Assembly (NCBI GenBank): GCA_023897205.1
Contig: JAHWDD010000001.1
Location: forward strand, 3,162,001-3,226,000
DNA length: 64,000 bases
Origin: Exophiala sp. HKRS030
Lineage: Eukaryota; Ascomycota; Eurotiomycetes; Chaetothyriales; Herpotrichiellaceae
Direction of reading: 5' to 3'
Shown here: positions 52,184 through 62,389 of the stretch, piece by piece
How positions within the stretch are numbered: the first letter of the stretch is position 1
How the letters are laid out: every line of letters starts with the position of its first letter
Translations under genes and position numbers: made by a program
Notes under the pieces: generated by a model
Databases searched by the model: none
What the model was told of the DNA's origin: nothing
Seen by the model: only the letters and a program-made list of their open reading frames with translations

Positions 52184-53661
52184 TCAAGCGACTGAGTTCA
52201 AGATCTCGCTGACTTGCTCGGCTTTCAGCAGTGGAACAGGGTTTGTCGGCGACCAGAAGTCCGCCAGAGCACGAGTCGATAGTGCAGGAATGACATCTTT
52301 ATTTATGCCCAACTCGTTCAGCGTTCGAGGCAGGCCCAGTGCTCGGATTATGATGTCCAACATATCACCAAGGTCGGCATTTTCTTCCTTCAATCCTGCT
52401 TCTTTGAGAGATTTGGCAACTTCTGGCTCTGACCAGAGGATTTGTCGGACCTTCTTCTGCCTAGCATAGATCTCAGAGTTATCGCTGCCATGTTTAATGT
52501 TGTATTTCTAATGATCATGGAACGTCCTTAGTCAACAACTCAAGTCTCACAAAGGTTTTAACAATGAGGGAAAGGCACTCACCATTACTGCAGGGCACAT
52601 GATGCAGCTTGTCACACCGTGAGGTACACCGAGTGGACCTAGCTGATGCCCGATAGCATGACTGCCGCCCATAGGAACACCAGCTCGAACATTGTCCATA
52701 GCCAATGCGACTGCGATTTGACATTTCTGCCGGGCGTCAATGTCCGTCGGATCCTTCTTACATTTTAGCAAGCTCGGTACAAGCAACCGTAGGCCTTCTT
52801 CAGCTTTCTTGTCAGAAGAGTCAGTCGCTTCCAGAGAGCACAGAGCTTCAACGCAGTGATCGACACTTCTGACACCGGTGCTGAGCCAATGATATTCGGG
52901 TGTGGTTAAGCATAATTCTGGGTCAAGAATGATCAATTTTGATCCCATGCCTGAATGCAGAAACCCATGTTTGTGATTGGTGGCATCATTTGTGCCTCCA
53001 GCGAGACTGAAATACTACAAACAATGAGTATTGCAGAAAAAGAGACCGATTTACTGGAGAGATCTGCCGACGTACCTCTCCACCGGAAAGACTGGTGGGA
53101 ATCGTGATCAAAGGCACAGTGGGCTCAGCGACATCTTTTGGGACATCACTGCTTTCGACATGATATCTTGCAAGCTGTTCTGGTGTCGAAATATCATTCG
53201 CTAAAGCCTGAGATATATGTGTCAGCCTTGCCAGTTTGCAAAAAGTGGTCCCATAATGTACTGACCAGAACCACTATCTTGGCACCATCTGTGATACTCC
53301 CGGCACCCAATGTCACAACGCAATCTGCCTTTGCCTCTCTAGCTTCAGCAGTGATTTGCAAGATCTCTGACCAGGGAGTGTGTGGCGTCAAGCCTCTCTT
53401 GACACCAACCACGTTTTCTTTCCCAAGAGCGTCAATTAATTTATTGAGTTTGTCGGTGTTCCTCGATAGTGAACCAGAAGATATAATATAGACCTTGGAA
53501 GCTCTGAAGGTGTCCTTGACATGTTTCGCGCAGGCCTCTTGATAAGGAAGTCCATATGAAATATATGGTGATGCTAGATTCAGATGTGTCACAGGAATGC
53601 CTGCAAGATTGTTGCCGGGTGGGTCTGTAAATGCCAGACGATAGACCTCGGACGTTGTCAT
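52184..53661 (-). CDS. Iron-containing alcohol dehydrogenase, maleylacetate reductase-like (4 exons)
   Basis: Exons on the complement are 53266-53661, 53076-53207, 52583-53014 and 52184-52507, giving 427 aa with every phase consistent. Family signs: VVTLGAGSITDGAKIV (about 118-133, nucleotide binding), PTVPLITIPTSLSGGEYFSLAG (about 155-180), and the metal-ligand region VPMGGSHAIGHQLGPLGVPHG (about 290-310), with three His as in group III alcohol dehydrogenases and maleylacetate reductases. Donors are GTCAGT, GTACGT and GTGAGT. The third exon acceptor was set at TTGTAG rather than the next TTTCAG, because only the former keeps EYFSLAGGTND. The likely reaction is NAD(P)H-dependent reduction of a carbonyl or dienoic acid in aromatic breakdown; the substrate is inferred. 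Confidence 0.87.
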
Positions 53662-54498
53662 CCTGAGCTGTTCGTTGTGGAAGAGCGTGTTGACGAGTGA
53701 AGAAGGCGTGCAAGGATGTAAAAGAACACGATTTTGAGGGCTTCAATACCTGGTAGCCAGTGGAGAATGAAGAATTTGGCGGGCCCCTTCCCACCTAACA
53801 TGTCGTGGATGTATGATTCATGGCTCACCTCGGTCATAACTCTGGGGCGGGGAAAAGGAGGGGATTGAATCTTACAACTTTGTGGTTACCGAGTTCAACA
53901 CAGGGCCCCAAAATGCAGCATTATGTGTAATCACATTCCATTCCCATCGACTGACGAGGCGATATAAAGGGTCTCGCGCTCCCACACTTCATCTAGCATA
54001 CGATACTGCTCTTGGAAGTCGGATGTTGGTTCCCATACTCGCTGAGGCTCGTCTGAACTGACCTTAATAGTAAACAGGTCAGTAACTCGCATCTTTCTCT
54101 GAGGCCAGAATCCTTCCAGGTCGAATATCAGACTGTCTTGCATCGCGGACTTCTTGTATCAGAACAAATATCTGGCAGGGACGTAATATGTTGGCCATAC
54201 ACGCCTTAGCAGCTGTGCCTTGCTGTGTAGTGCTGTGTCTCCCACGTCTGCAGCCTGATATCGGAATATCGCTTTTCCGACCGGACATTTCAAGTCGCGA
54301 CGCGTGACGCGTGACGCGTTCGAACTCGCCTCAATTTCGCTTCAATTCACACTGTTCAATCTGTGACAGACTAGTCCGTGGCATGCTTGGGTCGTCGTCG
54401 CCGGCGTGATATGCAATGACTTTCTTTGTAATACAGCAACCAGATGTCCGACATCTAGAACACTAGACGTCACAGCGACTGGAAATCCGGTATCCATA
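53662..54498. other. Intergenic, one unsupported small frame
   Basis: A 70-codon minus-strand frame at 53931-54143 (MQDSLIFDLEGFWPQRKMRV) has protein-like composition but no family, signal or splice support. The region also holds three tandem ACGCGT sites (separate entry). Confidence 0.35.
54300..54319 (+). promoter_or_regulatory. Three tandem MluI cell-cycle boxes (ACGCGT x3)
   Basis: ACGCGT occurs at 54300-54305, 54307-54312 and 54314-54319, spaced exactly 7 bp apart, about 180-215 bp upstream of the OB-fold gene. Clustered MCB elements are bound by the MBF complex (Mbp1-Swi6) and drive G1/S transcription of DNA replication and repair genes. The sequence is direct; the regulation is inferred. 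Confidence 0.6.
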
Positions 54499-54515
54499 AT
54501 GACTTCACATGAAGC

Positions 54516-56175
54516 ATGCCGGCATCCGCCCAACGAGACACCATCGATCAAGTCCGACCATGTCTCGCCGAGCTCTTTCGCACTTGTGTTCACCCCGCAG
54601 CGTTGACACTAAAAGTCGAGCGAGTCACTCGCTCAGTGCAGGGTGAAGCGATCAAGGAACGAAAAGAAGACAAACTGTCCCTTGATCACGACCACAAGAC
54701 AAATGAGCACGTGCATGTCCAACAACGCAACTGCATGATTCTCATCGTCTCCGATGGTCATCTCCAAATCCAAGCTGTGCTAGCGACTCGACTGTACGCC
54801 ACGGAACTCAGCGAACTGCGGCGAGGTGATATTCTCAAATTGAAGAAATTTCAGGTCAGGACGTCGCGAAGGTTGAATGGGAAAGGCAGGGTGGCTTATC
54901 TGGGTGTCTCGAGCTGTGAATGGATCGGCAGAGAAGACACAGCCGATCTGATAGAGGAGGAGGCTTCTGCTGGTGGCTTTTTCACTGAAAACGAAGTCAA
55001 TCACGATCCGGAGGATTTCCAGAAGACATTGTACAAAGCTGGCACACGTACAACACCATTCACTAAACCCACGACAGATCACGAGGTCGAGAATTTCGGA
55101 GGAGGGTTTCTTTTAGATGACGACCAAACAGATCTGGACGTGGATCCTGCGGCTGATACAGACGCGGCGGTAATATTGAAAGGCACTCCCAGACTTGCGC
55201 GCTTGACACTTGATCGCAAACGGCCAATGATGGATTTAGAGCAGAGTGCCACCAACACCAATAACCCGAAGAAGCGACATCAAACTACCTCAGTCCATCG
55301 CACAAGTACTCCTCATCACATACGACGCCCTCATTCCTCGACCGAAACATCTACAGATTCATCAGATGAAGAATTCTTCGAGACCATGATCGTGTCGCCA
55401 TCAACCATCCAAAAACGACGAGAAGCACTTCAATTCCGAGGGACCAACACTTTGACTGGCAAGACCCCATCAAAGTTCCAACAAGATGTACCTTTTGCTA
55501 GGGAAGACGAAGCTGCCACGCCATCATCCATACCATCTTCACCATCCAAAAAGCTAGACATACGCAGAAAAGTCCAATTCGACGTCAACACCATCAGCAG
55601 CAGCACCAACCTACACGAACCACCACCGCTCACCACTCAACCACATCCTCCCCCTGCTCCAACTCTCCCCAACCAGCCAATCCCAAACCTACACCCAGCC
55701 AGTCCCCCTACCACACACTGCAAAGCCTCAGCTCGCCTACACTCCCACGCAAGAACTACACGTGCACGATCTTCGGGATCATAAGCTGGACATCACCGTC
55801 ACTGATCCACCAACCTAACACACCGTTCCCAGCAAAACGGCACATCAAGATCCACGACCTGTCAATTGCATCGCGTGTGTCCGGCTTCACATTGGCCGTG
55901 TATATCGACGCGAAACGGTTCCAGCCAAAAGTCGGCACGGTGGCGCTGTTTCGCGGCGTCACCATGCAGCGGTGGGCCGACGAGGTGATTCTGAACGCCT
56001 ATGTAGGCTTGAAGGTCTGGGACGGTGTTAAGGGGAGGAGTGGTATGTGGATGATGACAGGGTCTTGAGGGAACAGGGCTGGGATGGCGATGCGTTGAGG
56101 AGGTGGTGGGATGAGAGACGGCGAAAGGGGGCAGTGGGCCGGGGAGGTGGTCGGATCGTGAGTGGAGTGGAGTGA
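54516..56175 (+). CDS. Protein with two OB-fold-like regions, probable nucleic-acid or telomere/replication factor (frameshifts)
   Basis: No family could be named with certainty. An N-terminal OB-fold-like region (about residues 28-140) includes LTLKVERVTRSV, MILIVSDGHLQIQAVL and ELRRGDILKLKKFQVRTSRRLNG. A long Ser/Thr/Pro-rich acidic linker follows. A second OB-like region (NYTCTIFGIISWT, HIKIHDLSI, FTLAVYIDAKRF, ALFRGVTMQRW) lies in another frame; AACC near 55691 needs one more C to join them. A second break near 56043 (SGG then YVDDDRVLREQGW) needs one more G, extending to TGA at 56175 (about 553 aa). An alternative start at 54499 (MTSHEACRHPPNETPSIKSD) would need a further base near 54600. 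The promoter has three ACGCGT boxes, which fits an S-phase DNA-binding protein. Confidence 0.6.
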
Positions 56176-56719
56176 AAGCGCACGGTTTGCTTAATTGAGT
56201 CTGACCTGATGTATAGCTTTGTGAATCAGTGTGGATTGCCAGTATACCGATCCGGTACTTTCACTACTATAGTGTTCTGTCATGTCGAAACCTGCAAGGT
56301 GCCTATAGGCGTCAACACGAAAAACTATGATGTTTGCTTTTTTGCTTCGCTCCGACCATATATCGGGCAGTATATCACGCGTCACTTCACTTCCTTGGAA
56401 AGCGCAGGAGAAACAGCCAACGGGGCTTTCCGCCGATCTAGAACTACGGTACTCTCTCGATCGATGGTCAAGCTCGTCAATTCAACATATTGTCATATTA
56501 ACAAAACTTTCGGCAGCTCCCATGCAATTTTCATCCGAATTCGGATATTTTTGTCTCTGCTCTGTCGTTGCTGTGACCGTCTTGCAAGCTCCAAGCAAGA
56601 TCCAGTTTCTGGATCTGAAATGCAATTCGCACAGCCATGACCATCATTGTAACAGCCAGAAATCTGACAACCATCTCCCTGTAGTTAGGAGATTCACACA
56701 AGCGTCCCCAGACACGCCT
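56176..56719. other. Convergent intergenic region, no gene seen
   Basis: A 190-codon plus-strand frame at 56327 overlaps the antisense of the next gene and has no supporting features. Confidence 0.4.
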
Positions 56720-57988
56720 TTACAGCGGGGCATACATGTCCGAAATATGGGTTGCCTCTCCCATTACCCCACCGTATTCATTGAATTCCACCCACATTTC
56801 CCTCAACCTCTCGATCTGGAGCTTGATCTTACGCTCCGGGTCGGACCTTTTGGACTTCTTCTCCCTCTTCTTGTTGTTGTCCGACTCCATCAAAAGTAGC
56901 CTGACATGGTTTAAGAACTCTTCGATGGACTTGTACTTAGTGACCTGCATGACGGAACGGACAATGTAGGGCTGAACCGCTATTGTCGTCTGGTCGCCTG
57001 GGACTCTTGCATTCTCCAGGACGAAGGCGATGATTTGTTGGCAGAACATGGTAAGAAGCTCCTGATCCGTGAGGCGTGGATCGAGGTTATAGGTACCAGA
57101 TGGAGGTCTGGAGCGTTTGGACAACCGGGGAGCAGGATACGATAGCAGTTCGCGCCTTTCTTCTTCGAGTTCTCGGAGTTCGTCTGTCACGGTAATGGTC
57201 CTCCTGGGCCGAATGCGGTGTTTTCTTCGCGATCTCTGCTTTCTTAGATGAGAGCGTATCGTGGTTGAGGAAAGTTCGTCCTGGGGGGATGATTCCGACC
57301 GCGATGCTGGAGAACGTCGGCCTAGATTCTTAGGCGGTGGAGTGTTCAGACCCGTTCTGGGAGAGTAATTATATTCTGGTCCCTGAAATGGGAAGAATGC
57401 CTTGTGGGTCTGTTGCGAAGATGTCGGGATCTTGAGGGTGACAATTCTGCTGCGAGCAGTTCCTGTTTCGAACTTGATAATGCGCTCACTGTCTCGCTGA
57501 GGGATGGCTTCATGATCGACCGTGTCCGCTGCTGTGGTAGGCGTGCAACTTGCCTCAGCTTGGGCTCTGGCCCTCCGGTCTTGATCGGAGAGTTTTTGCT
57601 GCTCCATCAGTCGCACTGTTCTCCTCGTTTCAACATGACTATCACCGACTTCACTTTCCGGCGACAGTCGCTTCCTTTTCATTACCGGCAGACGGACATC
57701 ATCATCGTCGGATTCAATTTTGCTGTCATCGTCGATGGTGAGATCGACAATAGTTTTGTCCTGACTGGCGCTATTGATGGCTAATGAGCTCGATACAAGG
57801 CTTTGCTCTCGCTCGAGCCGGGAACTTGCGTCCAGATCTTTCGGTAGTGCTGATGCCGAAGTCTTCGCCACCGTACGTAGTGCAGCGAGTCGTTCACTTA
57901 GTTCGAACTTCTGGCGATCGATGTCTAATTGACGTTGCTTGAGGGCCAGCTCGATCTCCATCCTTTGGAGGGCCTCGAGACAATCCAT
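56720..57988 (-). CDS. Unknown nuclear protein with coiled coil and SUMO-interaction motif
   Basis: Intronless, 422 aa, not recognised. The first 40 residues form a coiled coil (RMEIELALKQRQLDIDRQKF). TIVDLTIDDDSKIESDDDD (about 79-97) is a textbook SUMO-interaction motif: a V/I-rich core followed by acidic residues. The middle is disordered, with basic clusters (MKRKRLSPESE, RKQRSRRKHRIRPRR) that could act as nuclear localisation signals. A helical C-terminal domain (about 310-400: LTDQELLTMFCQQIIAFVLE, YIVRSVMQVTKYKSIEEFLN) looks folded, with a Lys-rich stretch (NKKREKKSKRSDPERK). A nuclear, SUMO-linked role is inferred. Confidence 0.7.
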   Translation of the reverse strand: MDCLEALQRMEIELALKQRQLDIDRQKFELSERLAALRTVAKTSASALPKDLDASSRLEREQSLVSSSLAINSASQDKTIVDLTIDDDSKIESDDDDVRLPVMKRKRLSPESEVGDSHVETRRTVRLMEQQKLSDQDRRARAQAEASCTPTTAADTVDHEAIPQRDSERIIKFETGTARSRIVTLKIPTSSQQTHKAFFPFQGPEYNYSPRTGLNTPPPKNLGRRSPASRSESSPQDELSSTTIRSHLRKQRSRRKHRIRPRRTITVTDELRELEEERRELLSYPAPRLSKRSRPPSGTYNLDPRLTDQELLTMFCQQIIAFVLENARVPGDQTTIAVQPYIVRSVMQVTKYKSIEEFLNHVRLLLMESDNNKKREKKSKRSDPERKIKLQIERLREMWVEFNEYGGVMGEATHISDMYAPL

Positions 57989-59386
57989 GATGAGCCGTAG
58001 AGTATAGCGCGAATAAGATCGGTAGAATGGCAGATGGGCACGATGAAGAAGACGACCCTGATATCTACCGCGCTAGTGGAAAGACACCAATATCATCTAG
58101 ACAGATCGAGAAGATGAAACCTTTCCAGTGACAGGAACCAACCGTGAATAGACTCAGTAACTCACGAGCCGAGCGTGTCGACCGATCTCAGGAAAGAGAG
58201 ATAACACCCACAGGTAGCATCCGAACTCACCTTCACAAATCGGCCGGCGCCAGCCGGATAGATATCGCGACAACATCGGGTTATGCCTGAGGGGAATGCG
58301 ATGGAGGCAGGTAACCAAAAATCAATAACGACCATAGTAACTGACGGTATCACCTCGAATGCTTCATCGACCGACCCACGACGGAGGACCGGGTAAAGCG
58401 ATTGGTTATACGAAGATCCCAGACAATGCTTAAATGTGAGACGTAGACGAATGGCTAGCTCGCTCATTCTCCACTCACCATTCGTCATTCACGTACGCAG
58501 GCACCTTGAAATCAGCCAGATGAAGCGTGAGGGAAAGGAATAAAGGGAGGAGAGAATGTTAGGGGAGAAGAGAAGGTGAAGGAAAGGTTGAATCAGGTTC
58601 AGGTGGAACAAGAAGAGATATACCTATTTGTTCCACTGGGCCAACGGCGACTGAATGAAGGGCATCAAGCACCCTATGCTCGGTGAATCCATATCAGCAG
58701 AAACATCTCCTCAAGCAAGGAGAAGGTCTCTGGACAGACCGACGGCGATGCTGTTATGTGGTGCTATACATGAAAGTCAGCAAGTGAAGAGCAAGCAGGC
58801 AGAGGACGAGTTGCAGACTGCAGCGCGGGTCAAATGATGGAAGAAAGACGGTGATAATCAGTTCTGTTCAGTCAGCCTGTTCAGTTCTTTTCTCCCCGTT
58901 TCGTCATCTGACAATGGTCTTTATCAATCTAATCTTCGACATCGATGGATTGAATCGGATCGATGGCAGAAACAGGCTACGACTCCCCCCCTCCCCTCCC
59001 CCCTCTTCGTAGATTAGGCCCGCTGTTCATACGAATCACGGAGTGGTCAGTAGAGGGCGGTCGGCCTTCTGGAATGGATCCGTGTACCGGATATCGTATA
59101 CCGTATACCGAGTAGACCGGTCTCGACTCTTTGACTTTGCACAGGGCAAGGGCAGATGCTTAAGCGTCGGTCGGTCGGCGGGATGATCGGGACGAGGCGA
59201 GAGATCCGCTAACAAGCGAGGTTGAGACTTTCGCGTGAATACGTATCACTGACCTATCCATTGCATTCAATCGTCGGAACGGAATGTCATTTCGGGGCCA
59301 ACTATCTGAAATATCTCGAATCGTTTGTCATTTTTGCTTAATTCCATATCCAAGGGTATTCCTACCAGTCTGATACTCTATATAGA
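57989..59386. other. 1.4-kb intergenic region with C-rich tract and small palindromes
   Basis: No gene is visible. It holds a C7-T-C4-T-C6 tract at 58985-59003, a CGTATACC repeat around 59090-59110 and a perfect AGACCGGTCT palindrome near 59115. CT/AG-rich sequence at 58540-58620 resembles a promoter leader. Confidence 0.45.
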
Positions 59387-62300
59387 CTATTGTCCAAAGG
59401 TCTCCCCAGGCTTGAGCGGGATCCAAGGACAAGCTTGCCAGTCACAGCCTTGTTTATATATCTCTGTTCCCCACCACTTGAAGTTGTCCATGACTCCAGG
59501 ATATGCAAACCCGAAAAATATAACAACCACTGAAATGGCTAATCCAGAATCCAATGCTGCAGACATCGTCATGGTATATTTGCCCCACCAACCGGGAGCT
59601 CTCCTTCTGATGACATGATTGAACGCAAAACAAACGACTCCCCAGATGGAAAAGTTTAGTCCTGTCGCTGGTGGGATCCAACTCAAACTTCCAAAAAGCA
59701 CAGGGAAATTGACTTTCCTCCATACACTCTTCTTGTTTTTCCGACCTAATATCCATACACCGATAGGTGCAAGAAATCCAATCAAAAATGCCCAGACCAG
59801 TGGACGATACAATGCACCAGGACCGAAGAATCGTTGCGGTCCTACAACTCCCCAGAGGATGCTGCCGTTGAAATGTACCTGTGCGATAGGACACTTGAAT
59901 CCATTCATGGCGTAGGGAGTGCAGATACCAGGTATGTTGGCGAACATCCAATTCAGCACACCGATTTGCACTAGACTACTAACCAAAGTTGCAACCATTT
60001 GAACCTTGAACAGGAGCATTGGAGGAATTTTCATATAGTGTCCGAGTTTCAGGTCGGAAGAAAACTTTATGCCTTGTGCCGAGCTGATGTAGCAATAAGT
60101 GACAAAGACCATATTGGCCACTGGTCGGCCAGGGAAGATGACACCGCAGATGAGTTGGCAAATGAGATAAAGACTGCTGTGCTGATTGGTGATTGCCATG
60201 ACAATGCCCACAGGGATGAAGAGTACTGTCGTGATACCTAGTGCGAGCAGAAGTCCATACCAAGGTAAATGTACGGGATAATATTCGACCACAAAAATTC
60301 CAACGGCAAGCATAGAAACAAAAGTTCCAAGGTACCACAACATCGGCACATCCTGGTAACGTCTCATGAGTCGATTGTGAACATCTTCTCCACCAATTCG
60401 GATCTGCTGACTGTCGATTCGCCTCAAGTGGTGGTCATTTTCCGATGTAGGAACTGATTCGTACCCGGCAATGGCTTTCTCCTGCTTTTCCTTGAATGCT
60501 TGTTTGGATTGTCTCCAAATGTCCTTTCCATGCCAACACGTTGTATGTGTGATTAGTGCGGTCAGGGATGCGAACTGTACTCCATACGACAATACATACG
60601 TGATTGGCAAATATACCTTTGAATAGTTGTCGTAAGCCTCTTTATCAAATAGAAAATCCGGAGTCAAAATCTTGCTAACGTCATACATCTTGCCTCGGTT
60701 ATCAAAGACCGCCGAAGACAGAATGGGCAAGTATCCTGAGAATAAGACGTTCTTGTAGTATAGGATCGGAGCAATGATCCACATGACTATTCCCAGGCCG
60801 CACAGCACGTTGGCAGCTGCCCACCAAGGTGTTAGTAACGGCGATCCAATGTATGCGATTTGAGCCCAGTCGAAGGTCATGGGAAACAATCCCAGGCCAG
60901 ATGCGACACCAAAGAGATTCGAAACAATGACGTTCTTGGGCGCAAACCAAGTCAAGACATTGAAGTAACTCAGTGCCGGCATCAACAGTCCAGGGACAAA
61001 ATACCATATGAATGCAGCACTCCAAACATAGATGAAAAATCTGTATCGAGTCATTGTCCAACCATTGGCAATTTTATTCTCATTCTTGTGCATGGTCGTA
61101 AACATGGCCGTCGACATCAGTGTTCCTGGCCAGATCATGGCCGCAGGACGAACGAGATATCTCCTTGTAAGCCCAGCAAACGCATAACCTAGGATTTGGG
61201 TGGAAATGGTGAGTAAAAGCTGATAAAGGATCGGTACTTCCTGCTTGTAAAACTTGTGTTGTTCAACAATCACATCCGTGGCAAAGGCGAAGCCAAATGA
61301 GACGTTGCTACTGATGTAGACACAAGCATGCTCTTTTTCGTTCCACCGACCTTGAGATAACCACAAGCGGAGTTTTTGCCGGGTGCTTCTTCTTGTGGAT
61401 TCGCCTGGATTATTCTGTAAAGATCCTTCTACGAAATCACCTTCTTGATCATGCTTCCTCTTGAGAGCGAAATCCCACATGATGCCCAGAGGATGCACCA
61501 GCACCAGAGCAATGACAGGTGTAATAGCCACGCTTGGATACCTCAGGGAGAAGAATAGATTGGTGGCAGAACCCCCAATTGCGAAGATCAAGGATAAAGT
61601 CCACATTCGAGGAGTGTTTATTGAAAGGGAGGTATTATCTGTTGCAGGGACCGATGCCCGAACTTCAGGATAAGGAGAGTTGTCGGGAGGGTCTTCGGCT
61701 GAAGGAACATAATCAATCTCAATTTCGGAGCCACTACCTCCCGTACGAGTACTGGCATTTGAGGATTCTGCCTTGGCTTCTGCTATTGCTGGATTGACAG
61801 CGAAAGAAGTCTTCGCATCAAGTCCCATTCCCACCTCACTTGCATTCGAAGACGACCGCTTTCTCAACCACTCGGTACTTCTTGTCGAGCGTCTGGAATT
61901 TGAGAAATGATTCTGAGCGTCTGATGCACCACGAGCCGACTGTATGCGCTTCCCACGACTCTTACGAGAGCGACGACTGGAGGTGGGACGGCCATCTTCA
62001 TCGTCACTTGTGTCCGAGTCTGATGTGCCGTTGAGGAGGGGTACAGCACCATAGGAACCGGTCCCAAGAGCAGGAGAGGATCTGATCAACAGAGGATTGC
62101 GAGACATGACTGCGTGCCAGACGCGAGATAAGATGTCCCTGGATTGATGGTCGTGTAACCCAGATGTCACCGGCTGCGATGTGGATGGTTTGTGGAAATG
62201 TTTATGTTTGTGCGAGGGGTTACCCGGATCAAGTTGAGGCTCCGAGTCGGCCAAAGCAACAGCAGCATCTTGTTCTCCAACAGATACAGTAGAGGATAGA

Positions 62301-62389
62301 TTCAAAGGGAGGAGTTCGAGATCGGAGGTGTGATCAGGGCTGGGATGAGATGGGGGAGTAGTGTGAGCTTGAGCCGGGCCAGCACTCAT
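59387..62389 (-). CDS. OPT-family oligopeptide transporter
   Basis: Proton-coupled importer of small peptides or metal-chelate peptides at the plasma membrane. Intronless, 1,000 aa. A long polar N-terminus (about 260 residues, Ser-rich with RSRKSRGKR) precedes about 14-16 hydrophobic segments. Family stretches include NLFGVASGLGLFPMTFDWAQ, GSPLLTPWWAAANVLCGL, LPILSSAVFDNRGKMYDVSK, ITNQHSSLYLICQLICGVIF-like, PGRPVANMVFVTYCYISSAQ and HYMKIPPMLLFKVQMV. The C-terminus (QGCDWQACPWIPLKPGETFG) is typical of the fungal subgroup. Length is at the upper end of the family because of the N-terminal extension, which is probably a regulatory cytoplasmic tail. Confidence 0.93.
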   Translation of the reverse strand: MSAGPAQAHTTPPSHPSPDHTSDLELLPLNLSSTVSVGEQDAAVALADSEPQLDPGNPSHKHKHFHKPSTSQPVTSGLHDHQSRDILSRVWHAVMSRNPLLIRSSPALGTGSYGAVPLLNGTSDSDTSDDEDGRPTSSRRSRKSRGKRIQSARGASDAQNHFSNSRRSTRSTEWLRKRSSSNASEVGMGLDAKTSFAVNPAIAEAKAESSNASTRTGGSGSEIEIDYVPSAEDPPDNSPYPEVRASVPATDNTSLSINTPRMWTLSLIFAIGGSATNLFFSLRYPSVAITPVIALVLVHPLGIMWDFALKRKHDQEGDFVEGSLQNNPGESTRRSTRQKLRLWLSQGRWNEKEHACVYISSNVSFGFAFATDVIVEQHKFYKQEVPILYQLLLTISTQILGYAFAGLTRRYLVRPAAMIWPGTLMSTAMFTTMHKNENKIANGWTMTRYRFFIYVWSAAFIWYFVPGLLMPALSYFNVLTWFAPKNVIVSNLFGVASGLGLFPMTFDWAQIAYIGSPLLTPWWAAANVLCGLGIVMWIIAPILYYKNVLFSGYLPILSSAVFDNRGKMYDVSKILTPDFLFDKEAYDNYSKVYLPITYVLSYGVQFASLTALITHTTCWHGKDIWRQSKQAFKEKQEKAIAGYESVPTSENDHHLRRIDSQQIRIGGEDVHNRLMRRYQDVPMLWYLGTFVSMLAVGIFVVEYYPVHLPWYGLLLALGITTVLFIPVGIVMAITNQHSSLYLICQLICGVIFPGRPVANMVFVTYCYISSAQGIKFSSDLKLGHYMKIPPMLLFKVQMVATLVSSLVQIGVLNWMFANIPGICTPYAMNGFKCPIAQVHFNGSILWGVVGPQRFFGPGALYRPLVWAFLIGFLAPIGVWILGRKNKKSVWRKVNFPVLFGSLSWIPPATGLNFSIWGVVCFAFNHVIRRRAPGWWGKYTMTMSAALDSGLAISVVVIFFGFAYPGVMDNFKWWGTEIYKQGCDWQACPWIPLKPGETFGQ

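Noticed and set aside
54301..54325. tRNA T-loop-like GTTCGAACTC
   Set aside because: No acceptor stem, D-loop or anticodon arm could be arranged around it; it is the end of the ACGCGT cluster.
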